Positions 21,201 to 32,686 of a stretch of 64,000 nucleotides of DNA are shown here, piece after piece. The number at the start of each line of letters is the position of its first letter. Position 1 is the first letter of the stretch. Source of the DNA: Pegea sp. RAD2-039 (taxonomy: Eukaryota; Chordata; Thaliacea; Salpida; Salpidae); contig JAQGEQ010000177.1 of assembly GCA_034620365.1 (NCBI GenBank), positions 62,001 through 126,000 on the forward strand, read 5' to 3'. Below the pieces are notes generated by a model, which searched no databases, was not told the DNA's origin, and worked only from the letters and a program-made list of their open reading frames with translations. The position numbers were made by a program, and so were the translations under genes.

Positions 21201-24200
21201 ATGGAAAAAAAATCGAACTACCCTCTATGGTCCAGTAGTAGTTTATCTACAGATGCTAATTTAACAAGGTAAATATCTCAATTTTTATAAATCATTTAAA
21301 TCAATATTATATTTATGAAAATTAAGTTTATACTTTTCGTTGTACAGTTTTTATGTAAAATTGAAAATTTATTAATAAAAGCTTAAATTTGTGTATAAAC
21401 TTTGATAATATTTATTGAATTATAATTATCTTTTTAATTTCCAGACAAGATACAGGCCTAGATAATATAGTCGACCATATTTTACATGAAAATACAGCAA
21501 CAACTAATTTTAATAATGGGTAAACCATTGATTTATTTTACATTATAAACTAAACAATATTTTGTAATTAATTGTTAGAAACAGTTTAGAGACTTGTTGG
21601 AGGATAGTTGGTAATGGAAGCTTATCTTCTAATCATTTATCAGCAAAAAATCATGTTTTAGATGACTTCTCATCTAATGGAATGACCACTGAGCTTTTTA
21701 AAAAAGATGCCATCAGTTTAGATATTACAGGTCAGGTTTTTATGACAATTTAATTTCTAATTACTCAAGTTTGTTTCAAATTCGATTATAGATTGGGCTC
21801 AAAACCTGTCTCAATCAGGAGGTGGAGATTTTTACTCAAAATCAGATTCAGTTCTGAAATCAAACTTTTCAGATCAAGCTAATCGAATAAAAGCTTTGAG
21901 GTGAGTTTCAAACCACAAATAGTACAAATTTCAAAAAATCAAATTTCTAGATTAAAAGTTCAACGTAAAGATCAACAGCAACAACGCGAAGTAAATTATC
22001 GCGCGTTTAGAGACCCCTTCCTTAATACATCCTCTGCTAATTACTGTAGCGCTTTCAATTTAGATGAAACATTTGCAAGCAACAACCCATCACCCTGGTA
22101 AGATGTTATTTTTATAATTACAATTGTTAGATTTGGTTAATAAATTCACTGCTAAGTTGAGCTTCGATTTTCTTATGACGTCATTGATAAGTAGCGATTT
22201 TCTGCTAGCGCTCGCGATTTAGATCATCAGCATCAGGAAGTAGAAACGAGTTTGAGAGATTTTTGCTTATCTAGTCAAGCATCACAAGTTAGACAGCGGC
22301 AATCTGAACAGTCATCTGTAGCAGGTATCGAAACATCGCCTCTCATATTTCATTTAAGATAGTATCTGTAAATAAAATCAGATATCAAGTTGCTAGCTCC
22401 CTTAACTGAATATTGTCACAATCTAAGAGAAGATAAAAAAGTTTCAACCAATTAGATGCGAGCAGAATTTTATGACTTTATCTTGAACTTATTGAAAGTT
22501 GTAGCCAGTATAAGAGTTGTTACCGAAAAACATTTTTGTAAAAGATCAGATATCAATTGATGATTTAATTCACAGCTAATACTAATTTCGATTTAACACG
22601 TGTTAAACTAAACGGGTTGGACCCTACTAAGCAGCAAACAACACCAAGAAAGCTGCCTACCAAAGGTAGGTGAACCTCAAAACCTTCTATTCATCTAATC
22701 TTTCAATCTGTAGTAGGTTTTAGATCTCTACAACTTGATTCTAATCTAGATCAGTTCAGTAACATTTCGAAAGATGTTTTAAGTTCCAATGATTCTGTAA
22801 ACTTTCATACATCTGTTGCTAGTAATTCTGTTGACAAATCTTCTGAAATAAGGGTTTGTTTCCTTCGACCAAATCTGTTATTTATAATAAATTGTCTATT
22901 TCTAGACGAATGAACTTATTTGGAGAAATGCAAACAACTTTACCTATCAAGGAAGTAATAATGATTCAAGCTCACTAGGTTCAAATCTGACTGATAACTA
23001 TTCGAAGTCAAGTAATTAAAAAGTTTAATCAACGGAATTTGCATCAACTTTACTTTCACCAGATCTCTCTCAAAACTACAATCCAATAGAACAATTATAT
23101 TCAACCAATCAAATCAATTGTGCATCAAAAGAGGTACAAATCGTCTCCATCAAACACTCTACTCATATTTCTTCTTCAAAGGTCCCATTAAGCGTCAACA
23201 ACTTCTCACAAGCTTCGAATATGGACCAATCTCGATTACCAATGACTTTTCAACGTCGTAGCAACATCCAAACAGCACCAGCAGCTATCAACAGCTTCTA
23301 CGGTCATACAATGGCACCAGTATTTCAACCATCTCTATTAGCACCATATCCTACTTACTATCAAGTAGAACAACCAGGAGCGATACTAGTAAACAACACT
23401 ATCCCAAGTATGTCGGTACGCTCAAGGTATCCAGTGATTGCCCCCCAACACGCTTCGATGTACCAACCATCGTTTGTTGGTGACCAAAACTGGTCTATGA
23501 TACCACTCGCAAACCAACCATCTGCACCATTAGCACCAATATCTGATTTTTATGGTGAGTAGTTTGATATTAGATACAAAATAGTAAAGTTGTATTTGTA
23601 GGTGTTTCATCGCCTGCTGCTTCTGGCTTGAATATGTTTGCTGTGAGACCTGTGCTACGTCAACAACAACAAATTGTTAAAAACGCTCCGACTAACAAAC
23701 TAACCCATGCTATTGAAGATGCTTATGATGAATATAAAAATTTAGAAAAAGAAAGAAAAAAGGTTTTTAAATGTTCAATAGATATTTGTAATCAAATTAC
23801 TTGATATTAGGTTGAAGGTGAACTTTCAAAAGCATTTCCTGGTCGCCGGGTTGTTTGTCCCAACAATACACCGTTGCCTAGACCACCTGCAAACCCATCT
23901 CGAGTTGATAAATTGATTGCTGATCAAAGTAGAGAACATGGAAGGGTGAGTTGCTTTTACTTGATTTCTGCTTATCAAAAGTCCCAGGTTTAATTTAAAA
24001 ATTCCTGTTGGTCCAATTAGCACCTTGTTTCGTAAAAACTTCACGGCCAACAACACCAAGCCAAGAAAATTACCAAATTTTACGCTTAGTTGTAGAAGAC
24101 TCGTTGCTTATCAATACGAACTTCTTTAAGTTTGTGGTTTATTCTGAGTCCAAACTTATTTTGTATCTAAAAAAAGAAGCTCACCTATAAAAATACTATT

Positions 24201-25009
24201 TTATTGAATGATTAGATTACTCTGACTCTAATAGATGTGGATTACATAGCCCTTTTTAAACTAATGCGTTTAATTTTGGGGTTGATAGGCCTCTGTTTAA
24301 AAGTCTTTGGTTTAAGAGCTCTTGATGATATGTAGATGTTAGTATACAAACTAATAAAACTTGTGGGACACTCATATAACTTGTGGGACACTCATATAAC
24401 TTGTGGGACACTCATATAACTTGTGGGACACTCATATAACTTTTGGGAAACTCATAAAAGTTGTGGGACACTCATATAACCTGTGGGACACTCATATAAC
24501 TTGTGGGACACTCATAAAAGTTGTGAGACACTAATATAACTTGTGGGACACTCATATAACTTGTGGGACACTCATATAACTTTATCAGAATATTTTCTAA
24601 AGTTGGTTTTTCTTTCAAATTAAATCTACAATTGTTCTGAAAAGTTTTCGTTCCAGGTAATGGCTTTGATTGATCGAATGGCTCATTTGCTAGTAGGTCC
24701 CATGGATTCCACTGTAAATAGTATATTAGAAGATCATTACCAAAAAATTAAAGAAGTTGAAGCGCGGCGTAGAGATGAATTAAGTTCTCATCATTCAGCA
24801 CCTGGGTCTCAACTATCTGATCATGATATGGGTTTGTTCTCATCACTTCTCATCACCATCTCATTAACATGTTTGTTTCTGTAGAACGTTTAGTAGCTGC
24901 ACTTGCTGTTGGTTTAAAACTTCTCACTCAAGCTACTAGACGTTCGCGTACTGCTTTATGGGCTGCCCTACAAATCACTCTTGATTCGAAAAGTACAAAT
25001 AAGGTTTGA
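21201..25009 (+). CDS. MEIOC: MEIOC, meiosis-specific coiled-coil protein
   Basis: Fourteen exons (21201-21268, 21445-21519, 21579-21730, 21792-21900, 21951-22097, 22209-22324, 22576-22665, 22717-22853, 22906-23011, 23063-23554, 23602-23762, 23811-23945, 24657-24831, 24885-25009) join in frame for about 695 residues. The N-terminal two-thirds is Ser/Asn/Gln-rich and poorly conserved. The C-terminal third is the MEIOC domain: [72 protein letters not shown] and [14 protein letters not shown]. In vertebrates MEIOC works with the RNA helicase YTHDC2 to maintain the meiotic programme, so germline expression is expected. An alternative last junction would end at 25061. A 48-nt in-frame stretch at 23134-23181 looks like a retained or optional intron. 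Confidence 0.92.
24361..24580. repeat. Tandem repeat, 20-bp unit, 11 copies, in a MEIOC intron
   Basis: The unit TTGTGGGACACTCATATAAC repeats eleven times without a change of length. Eight copies are essentially identical; the others share variants such as CTCATAAAAG. It fills part of the intron 23946-24656. Confidence 0.97.
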
Positions 25010-25061
25010 GATCAATTCCATCGGATATTTATTGAAATTTACATTTTTCCAGGTAACTTAA

Positions 25062-26690
25062 AACAAAAACTTCAATTTGTTCTATTAAATTATGAGTAGG
25101 TGATGAAGAACCTAAATCTCATATCAATTAATGTTTTTACTTTTTTCTTCTGTTTAATTTTTAACAAAAGTTTATTTTTACAAATAGTTAATTTATTTTT
25201 ACAAATAGTTAATTTATTTTTACAAATAGTTAATTTATTTTTACAAATAGTTAGTTTTATTATGTTTTATTTCAAGCACTTAAAGCCAGCTATAAACTTG
25301 TTATCACTTTGACTACAAATTGCTCTCTTCAACTTTTCTCAACAGTTGTAACATTTAGAACTTCTTGATAATGTCACTCGGCCTCATTAAGAGTTTCTTA
25401 AACTAAAATAAATCTTCGAATTTATAAAAACGAAATGTTTTAAAAACAAAACATTTTTTTTGAAATCATTTTGTCAATTGTTTGTTGTGTAAACTCAATT
25501 AGAAAGCCCAAAATGTGGTTAAATGTTGGAACACTCCTGTAGAAAAATCGTGATTATAGTCAGAGATTGATTCTACATTTTTCATTTCTATTTATTCTTT
25601 TCTTTTTCGTTCTTAAGTTAGCAATTGCGTTTTTTGTTACTTTTGTTGAAACTTATTACAATGTTGGTGTTTTTTCAAAGACTATTTTCAAATTGACTTC
25701 TGAAACTAAAATAGATTTCTAGTTACTAAATTTGAGCTTTTATCTCTTCAAAATTTCAATTAATTTATCAAACCTCATCAAGTGGTCAATTTCTCATCAA
25801 ATATTTATAAAAAGTCTAAAAGTCTTCCTCAAAATCTCTAAAAAAATCCAATTTGTTGGTAAGAGGTCCAAAAACAAACTTTCAAAAACGAATTAATTCC
25901 AAAAAATATTGATAAACATCAAAGATTTGAAGTCTAAACAATAATTGAATATTTGATATAAAAATTTCACAAAAAGTTTTCGTTTCACGACAAGCATTTA
26001 TCGATCTTGATGTTGCAAAGTAACTCTATCAACCCATCAATAATTTGAAGAGTTAGATAATTGACAGGTTAAGCAATCTTGAACAAATTGAAACATTCAG
26101 TAAAGATGCTCGGAGCATTTAGTAGTTTAGGAGCTGCTGAAAACAAGTTATAGATGTTTGTAGGTGAGATGCAGGGTTAAGTTGATTATTACAGTTTCAC
26201 CATCTTAAAATCAGCTTTTTTTGAAGTAGACCAACAATTTTATCAGCTAACTATTTAGTTTTGCTTTAAGGTTTATCAAATGTTTAGGGATTTGCTTTCT
26301 TATTAATTTAAGTTTATCAAAAGAATTTAGAAAATAATAAATTGTTAAACAAGTTAATAACTTATTTGTGTCTAAACATGAATGTAACTAAATTTCAAAA
26401 GTTAATTGAAGATCAAATTGAAATAACTTTTATCTGAGAGTTTTATCTAAACCTAAAGTTATAAGAAGATTTGATGAAATTTAAACAGCTTTTTAAAAGC
26501 AAAGATAAATATCAGATCTTATATAGAATTTAATATTTTCAACAATAAAAAATAAATGTAAAAATGTTGTTGATACTATTTGGTTTCTTTCAAATTGTCA
26601 TTTGAGGCTTTAAATTAATGGTAATTTTTTATTATTTTCAAACAAAAATAAAGTCAATATCTTTTTCCTATAATTTCATTTTATGTGTTA
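25062..26690. other. Downstream of MEIOC, no supported gene
   Basis: It contains a short 21-bp tandem repeat at 25171-25254, listed separately. The rest is AT-rich without splice-consistent coding. Confidence 0.4.
25171..25254. repeat. Tandem repeat, 21-bp unit, 4 copies
   Basis: The unit TTTATTTTTACAAATAGTTAA occurs four times with almost no divergence. It produces an artificial Leu/Phe-rich open frame. Confidence 0.95.
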
Positions 26691-26697
26691 AAAACAG

Positions 26698-26790
26698 TTC
26701 GATTTGAGATCTAAATACCTTGACAAAGTCCCTTTAAAGAAGAACCTGCATGAAACATATCGACCACATCATGACAAAAACAACATCTAA
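26698..26790 (+). other. Possible isolated terminal exon, unknown gene
   Basis: After an acceptor-like AAAAACAG, 30 codons stay open to a TAA and have coding-like composition (for example KVPLKKNLHETYRPHHDKNN). In phase 0 it could follow the last MEIOC donor at 25003, but no support exists beyond frame. It may be chance. Confidence 0.25.
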
Positions 26791-29700
26791 AATTGTGTCT
26801 GAAGATATAAAATTTATAAGGCACCTAATATTTAGTTTATGTCAAAAATTTGGAAAAGAAAATATTACAAAACCATTAACTTCAAGCAGTAAGTTTGAAA
26901 ATCAATGAAAGGATGAATCGTTTAGAAATCGAGATTTGAACTGCTTACAACTCTTCCTGAGTATTGAACTTGATTTTTTTTACTTCATCTTAAGTACTTT
27001 ATCAGTTAATCGACTTAAAACAAAAATAAAAGATTTTTTTCATCTAAAAAAGTAAAATTTATCATTTTAGAATTATCTATTTTTCACAAAACAAAATATT
27101 TTTTTGTATTTTATTGATATTTAAAACTTGAAATCTTTTCTAAAACTGTTTTACTTTAGTCTTTAAGGTTCCTTTAATCAAATTTAGCGTCAAATAATTT
27201 ACTAAAATTAGCTTTCTACCCATGACATCAAAATATAATCTTCACTAAAAGTCAAAACAAGTTATTTCGAAAAAAGTTTACTTTTAGTTAAAAGCAATGA
27301 CCTTAGTTTTATTAAATTAAAAAAAAATTAAAATAAACTTCTACTCTAATAGAAAAATTGAAGTGACCTTTTTTATCTTACTTTAATAAACTCTTAATAC
27401 AGTTTTTTTACTAAATTGTTATTGATAATAATTATGTTGCTAAGATTATTAAACAAAACGTTTGTTCCTCTCCCAACTTTTCATCATTTTCTTTAAGTAA
27501 ATACAAAACTGTTCAAATGTTAAACTAAGTTCTCTGTTTATTGATTTTATTTATAACTAAAAATATTAAGTAATTAATGAATATAATCTGTATAGTTTAT
27601 TGAAAAATAAAAACCTTTTATATTTAATCAGAATAATTTATTTTTAACTTGTTTAATTATTTATCTTTGAAACGATTATTTCAAATAACTTTTAACTTGG
27701 CTTCAATAAATGAAAAAACAGCTCTGGCTAGAAAAGCATTTTTCATAATTTCTTCTTGATATTCAACCAAGAAAACTTTTTGAAGAGAAAACCAGAAAGT
27801 TTTATAAGATTGTTGTGTCAAGTCGGTAAGTTTCCATTATAGTGAAGTTTTCTGACAATTTTTCAAGTTTTCAGTAAACGTAGTGAATATGTAAAAGACT
27901 GAACAAGCAAAAAACGAAGAGTTGCTCTCTGAAGCAGATTTTTGAAACTTTTGTATCGATCTTTTGACACAAATTTGTTAGAACGGTATCTTTAGAAATT
28001 ATTAATTTTATTAAATTTAATAATTTTTTAATTGTTAAACTTTTACGAGAAAACTTTCCGTGATAGGTTGACCTTTATATACATTCCAAAAATATCCTGA
28101 AATATTTTAAAACTCAATTTGACTAAGTTTAATCTTACGGATTTTATAATGAGGCAATAAACTTAATTTTAGGTTCAAAAAACGTAATTTATTTTATACA
28201 CAACTTTCCAAAAGATTGAGAGATGTTTAATTTTGTTTATTATCAAATTTAGAAAGTAAATTAGAAAGATTTCAATTTGTATTAAAACTAAAAAGTCTAA
28301 TTAAAACCATCAAATAATTTAGAAGTTTAAAAATAGGAAATTTTCTTGAAGATTTTAAAAACTTTCTTAAAGTTTGCAAGCTTAATATAGAATCAGAAAT
28401 CTTTTTGTTATTATACGTAAACACTCAATCAATATATTTTACATTTCCTTATTTTTAAAAGAAACATTTCAATTTCTCATCAAAAGTCGAAAATATTTTA
28501 AATAAGATAATAAAGTTTGCAACAAATTGCAAGTTGTAAAAACATTTTAACGAAACCTAAGATTTTGTCAAACAATAAATCTTACAGTATTTGAGACGAA
28601 TATTATTGTTGTGTTATTGTTACTTCATTAATTATTCAATAAATTTCTGTTTATACCAGCAAATTATGTAGGTTTAATCTTAGATTTAAAAAAGTTGAAG
28701 CCTATTATTCATGAATAATAAAAATAGTCTTATTTTAATGTTATAGTAATGTTAAACTTGTTGTTTAAACTTTTACAAAAATCTATAAAAACCTTTAAAA
28801 AAGTTAATTGGAAATTACTGACAATTACGTAAAAATTATTCTTTTATTTTAACTTAAACATTACAATTTGAATGTCCGCTAATATTATATATATCAACAA
28901 GATATCATAAACATTAGTTTTATTATAGTATCTATTTTATAGATATATAGTATACTTTCTAAAAAAATAAATTACATAAGATTAGATGAAAAAAGAAAAC
29001 TAAATGTAAATTTCAGGTGCATACAATTCCTTAATCTTTAATCCTTAATCTTAATTCTTTAATAATTAGGATAAGTATATCTTTAGAATCAACTTTGTTA
29101 GTTTTGATTTAAGTTTTAGATATTTCTTTACATGCAAATATTTTGTTGGTTTTATTCAATAAAAAAAGATTTCATTTTATTTGTGAAATCATTAAAGTAA
29201 AATGATTTGAATAAATTTTTTTAAGAATTTAGGTTTGATTTTAAACTCAAATATTTAAAAAAGTGTTGAGTTTCAAAAGATTTAATTTAGATTATATTTT
29301 CATATAAATACTTTGATTTAATTTTTTCTTCTTGTTTTATTATTTAGATAAAAACGTAATGAATTTTCAAAGTTGATAAAAATTCTGTTTATTTTAATAG
29401 AAATAAAACAAAAAATCTAATTTAAATTTTAATCTTTATTTAAAACTTTAACAATTGAAACATTTCAAATTACTCAAACTTCAAACAAATTTTCAACTCA
29501 TTCAAATTTCAAAATTATCGCAAAAAAAAAGAAATGTGAAAAATTTTCAAAAATGAGTCGAGAAAGTCGTAGAAACCATTGGGGACTCGATTTCTATTTA
29601 ATATTTTATGAAGGTGAAAAGAAGAAAGAAATTAGCAAAAGGTTTGAAGCAGGGAATTTTTGCAACAGCGAAAAGTTGCTACTTGTCTCACAGACAGAAG

Positions 29701-31910
29701 ATGAAAATCATCTCAGAATTATTTCCATCTTCTTTTGCATCAGAATATTTTATGATTATCTTTATCCAGATAAAATAGTTTGAAAATGATGGTTACTTTG
29801 ATATACTAATGAAAGATTGTAGAAACAACTTTGATGAGCAAAAATACAGGCTGATTATTAGAAGAGTTTTTTAGTTTTAGTCTTCTTATCGATTTTAGCT
29901 TGCATTCAAATATAAAGATATTTTAAGGCAAATGTTCTTTTACTAAAAGTTGTAATAAGCAAAAAGTTCAAATATGTTTCAGTGAAACAGTTTAAATTTG
30001 CGGTTTTGAAAAAAATACTTTTAAATCAATACTTATTAGTTATTTGAATTTTTCTTAAAAAGTATATTAAGTAATTGAAAACTTGTTAATTTAAAAGTTT
30101 GGTTAAGAGAAAAGTATAATTAGAAATGATTTCTTAGCTAAAATGGAAAATGTTTTATTATTTCAATATTGAATTAGTTTTGTATTTTTAATTTGAAAAA
30201 TATTTGAAGTAAAAGACAAAAATTTGTGACTTAAATGTTGATGATGTAAAAGTTATTGATTATTTTAGTTTAAAGTTATTATGGTTGCTGAAACTTTTCC
30301 AAATCTAAACTGCTTTCTAAACTTCTTAAAATGTTTGTATCTATGAATTCCATAAAAAATTTATTTATTGTATTTTGTACTTTCAATGAAACATTTAGTT
30401 TAATAATTTATAAACTTGTTTTGATAAGTTAAAACTTCCTTATACTTTAAAAAAATTCTCTTTGTCAATTATTTATCAATTTAAATATAATAAAAAGTTT
30501 TTGTTAAAACTTTTTGAGATTTTTTTACTAAATAGTTTCTACCAAGAAAGTTTTAATTTTTTTTTATTTAAAGTTATTAAATACAATTTTTAGGTTGACT
30601 AAAATAAGCATTGATTGAAAACTACTTTCTTTTAAATTTGGAATGATGCAAACTCCTATGAAAAGTAGAAACTCTACCAAATAGGGTTTAATAAATTTAG
30701 TTTAAATATAAATCATCATTTACAAATTAAAGTCCTATATATGTCAGTCTTAAGATAATTAATTACCAAATAGTTCTTTTTCTAAGTTTTTCATTGATTA
30801 ATTTAAGGTAAAAATATTTGGCAAGTCTTAGTCCATTTAAAACTAAACTTTTAAAGAAGTTATCCAAATTATAATAAAAATGAAACATAAAAAAGATATA
30901 TTTTTCATTAAGTCTGATTTATTAAATTAAGATCATAAAACTCTGAATTTAGTTTATTGTATGAACAAATTGTAAAGTTAATCAATCTATATAAATATAA
31001 ATATTTTTTTAAACTAAAAAAATCATTTGATTGGTAATTAATTTCTTCTTTGAGTTCACCTAAAATTTATAAAAGCATGTTTGAACTGAAAGATTATTTT
31101 TATATAAATACCTGTTTATAGAAAGAATATAAAATCATTTTTTAATGTTTTGTTGCAAACTTATATTTTAATTAATAACATTTTTTGTGAAAGTAAAATT
31201 TTAACTTTATATATTTTTCTTGAAGGAGTTCCAAAACTTTTTAACTTTGTTTTTATCTCTGAAGATCTAACAAATAATTTGAAATATTTTTCTTTAACCT
31301 CCAAATGAATGCAAAATATCTTTTTAATATTTTAGTTTTCTAAACATTTTTCTAGAATAACTTTTTCTAAAATTTATTTTGGTTAAAATGATTTTGCCAA
31401 AAATTAAAAAATATATATCAATAAAATTTGATTGTATTAATTGTATTTATCAAATAATTAGTTTTAAAAATTACAAACAGAAGACTTCTATAGTTTAATA
31501 TTTAAAGTAATATTTTACTAAATTTTATTTTTGTTGATATCTTAAAAACGTGTTAGATTTTTGTTTTAAAAAATTTGTGAATTATTAAAATTAAGTTTTA
31601 ATAAATATTTCATCCTAGAATTAGGAGTTTTGAAAACTTCTTTCTGTGTTTAAAATGAATTATTTCTTTCATTATTAATTTAATTAACACTTTTAGTAAT
31701 GTAATAACATCTCAACAAAAACTTCTTTTAAAATGTCAAAAAGTTAGAAAACCTTTTAGAAAGACGAATCCTGGTCAAAGTTAAAGTTTTGTAATTTTTG
31801 TGTTTTTATCAATTCTTAAATCTTTATTTGCTGCTTGAAATAAACCAACATCGATAATTTGCATAAAAATCCACATTTTGAATTTTCACCTAATACAGAA
31901 GCGTTTCATC
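26791..31910. other. Long AT-rich intergenic region
   Basis: More than 5 kb without a convincing exon. A 76-codon open frame at 29553-29783 begins with a locally less AT-rich stretch (MSRESRRNHWGLDF) but has no recognisable domain, so it is not called a gene. Confidence 0.45.
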
Positions 31911-31914
31911 TTGT

Positions 31915-32040
31915 TTTAATCGATCAGATGTAATCGATCGGATAATTTCTACATACTCACCGGCCCTAACCACTTTTTACCCCGCAGAAATTGTCAATTT
32001 TTCTGATCTGCTTAAATCGATTATTTTGTGAGATTTAATT
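31915..32040. other. GC-raised islet with ATCGAT repeats, hairpin and a donor-like site
   Basis: In a very AT-rich background this stretch has two ATCGATC copies, a CGGCCC core and a small hairpin (CAGAAA to TTTCTG, 31985-32005). On the minus strand CCGGTGAGTATG is a near-perfect 5' splice site. It could be a promoter, an exon of an unseen minus-strand gene, or a small RNA gene. No function is assigned. Confidence 0.35.
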
Positions 32041-32686
32041 TACAAGCTTGAAGATTTTGAAACTTAGTAAATGTTATCTTTCTAAAAATCTTCAACAAAC
32101 TTTGTAGATGTCGCAGAGAATTGACTTACTTTCTAAAACCTCTTATTTTCTATTTTTTTTTTGTTTCACTTTTACTATCGAAATAAAATCATTTCTTTTC
32201 AGCCTTCGAAAAATTTGGATTTATTTTTAAATCGATTATTTAGATGGTAAAAGTTTTAGAATAATTTTCAATTTGTTTTAAATATTGAATTTTTTAAAAT
32301 ATTTTTTCGAATCAGTTTTTTTAGTTATCAGAAGTTACCTTAGTTTTACTTGAAAGCAAGAAGATAAATTTTTCCATCTTTTAAAAGTTGTTATTTTTGT
32401 TTTAAGTTTCAGAAACTTAATTAAAAAGAAAACATTTTTGGTAATGATAAGCTTAATTAATTCATTTATTTTACAAAATAAAAAAGTAAATAAGAAAACA
32501 AATATTTATAAGAATTTATTTATATTTGAAGTTATTTTGATGAATTGTAGTCAAACTAATCAACAAATCAAATTCAGTAACAACTCTGAAATACCATCTA
32601 TTTTACAGAACAAATTTTACAAAATGAAAAATCTAATCAATTAAAAACGCCAAAATAGTCATTCAATTACGTCATCAACAACTTCA

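Noticed and set aside
24361-24580. Regular 20-bp repeats resembling a CRISPR array
   Set aside because: Units are directly adjacent with no unique spacers, lie in a eukaryotic intron, and no cas gene is present.
29553-29783. 76-codon open frame starting MSRESRRNHWG
   Set aside because: The first 20 codons look coding-like but the rest does not, and no partner exons are visible.
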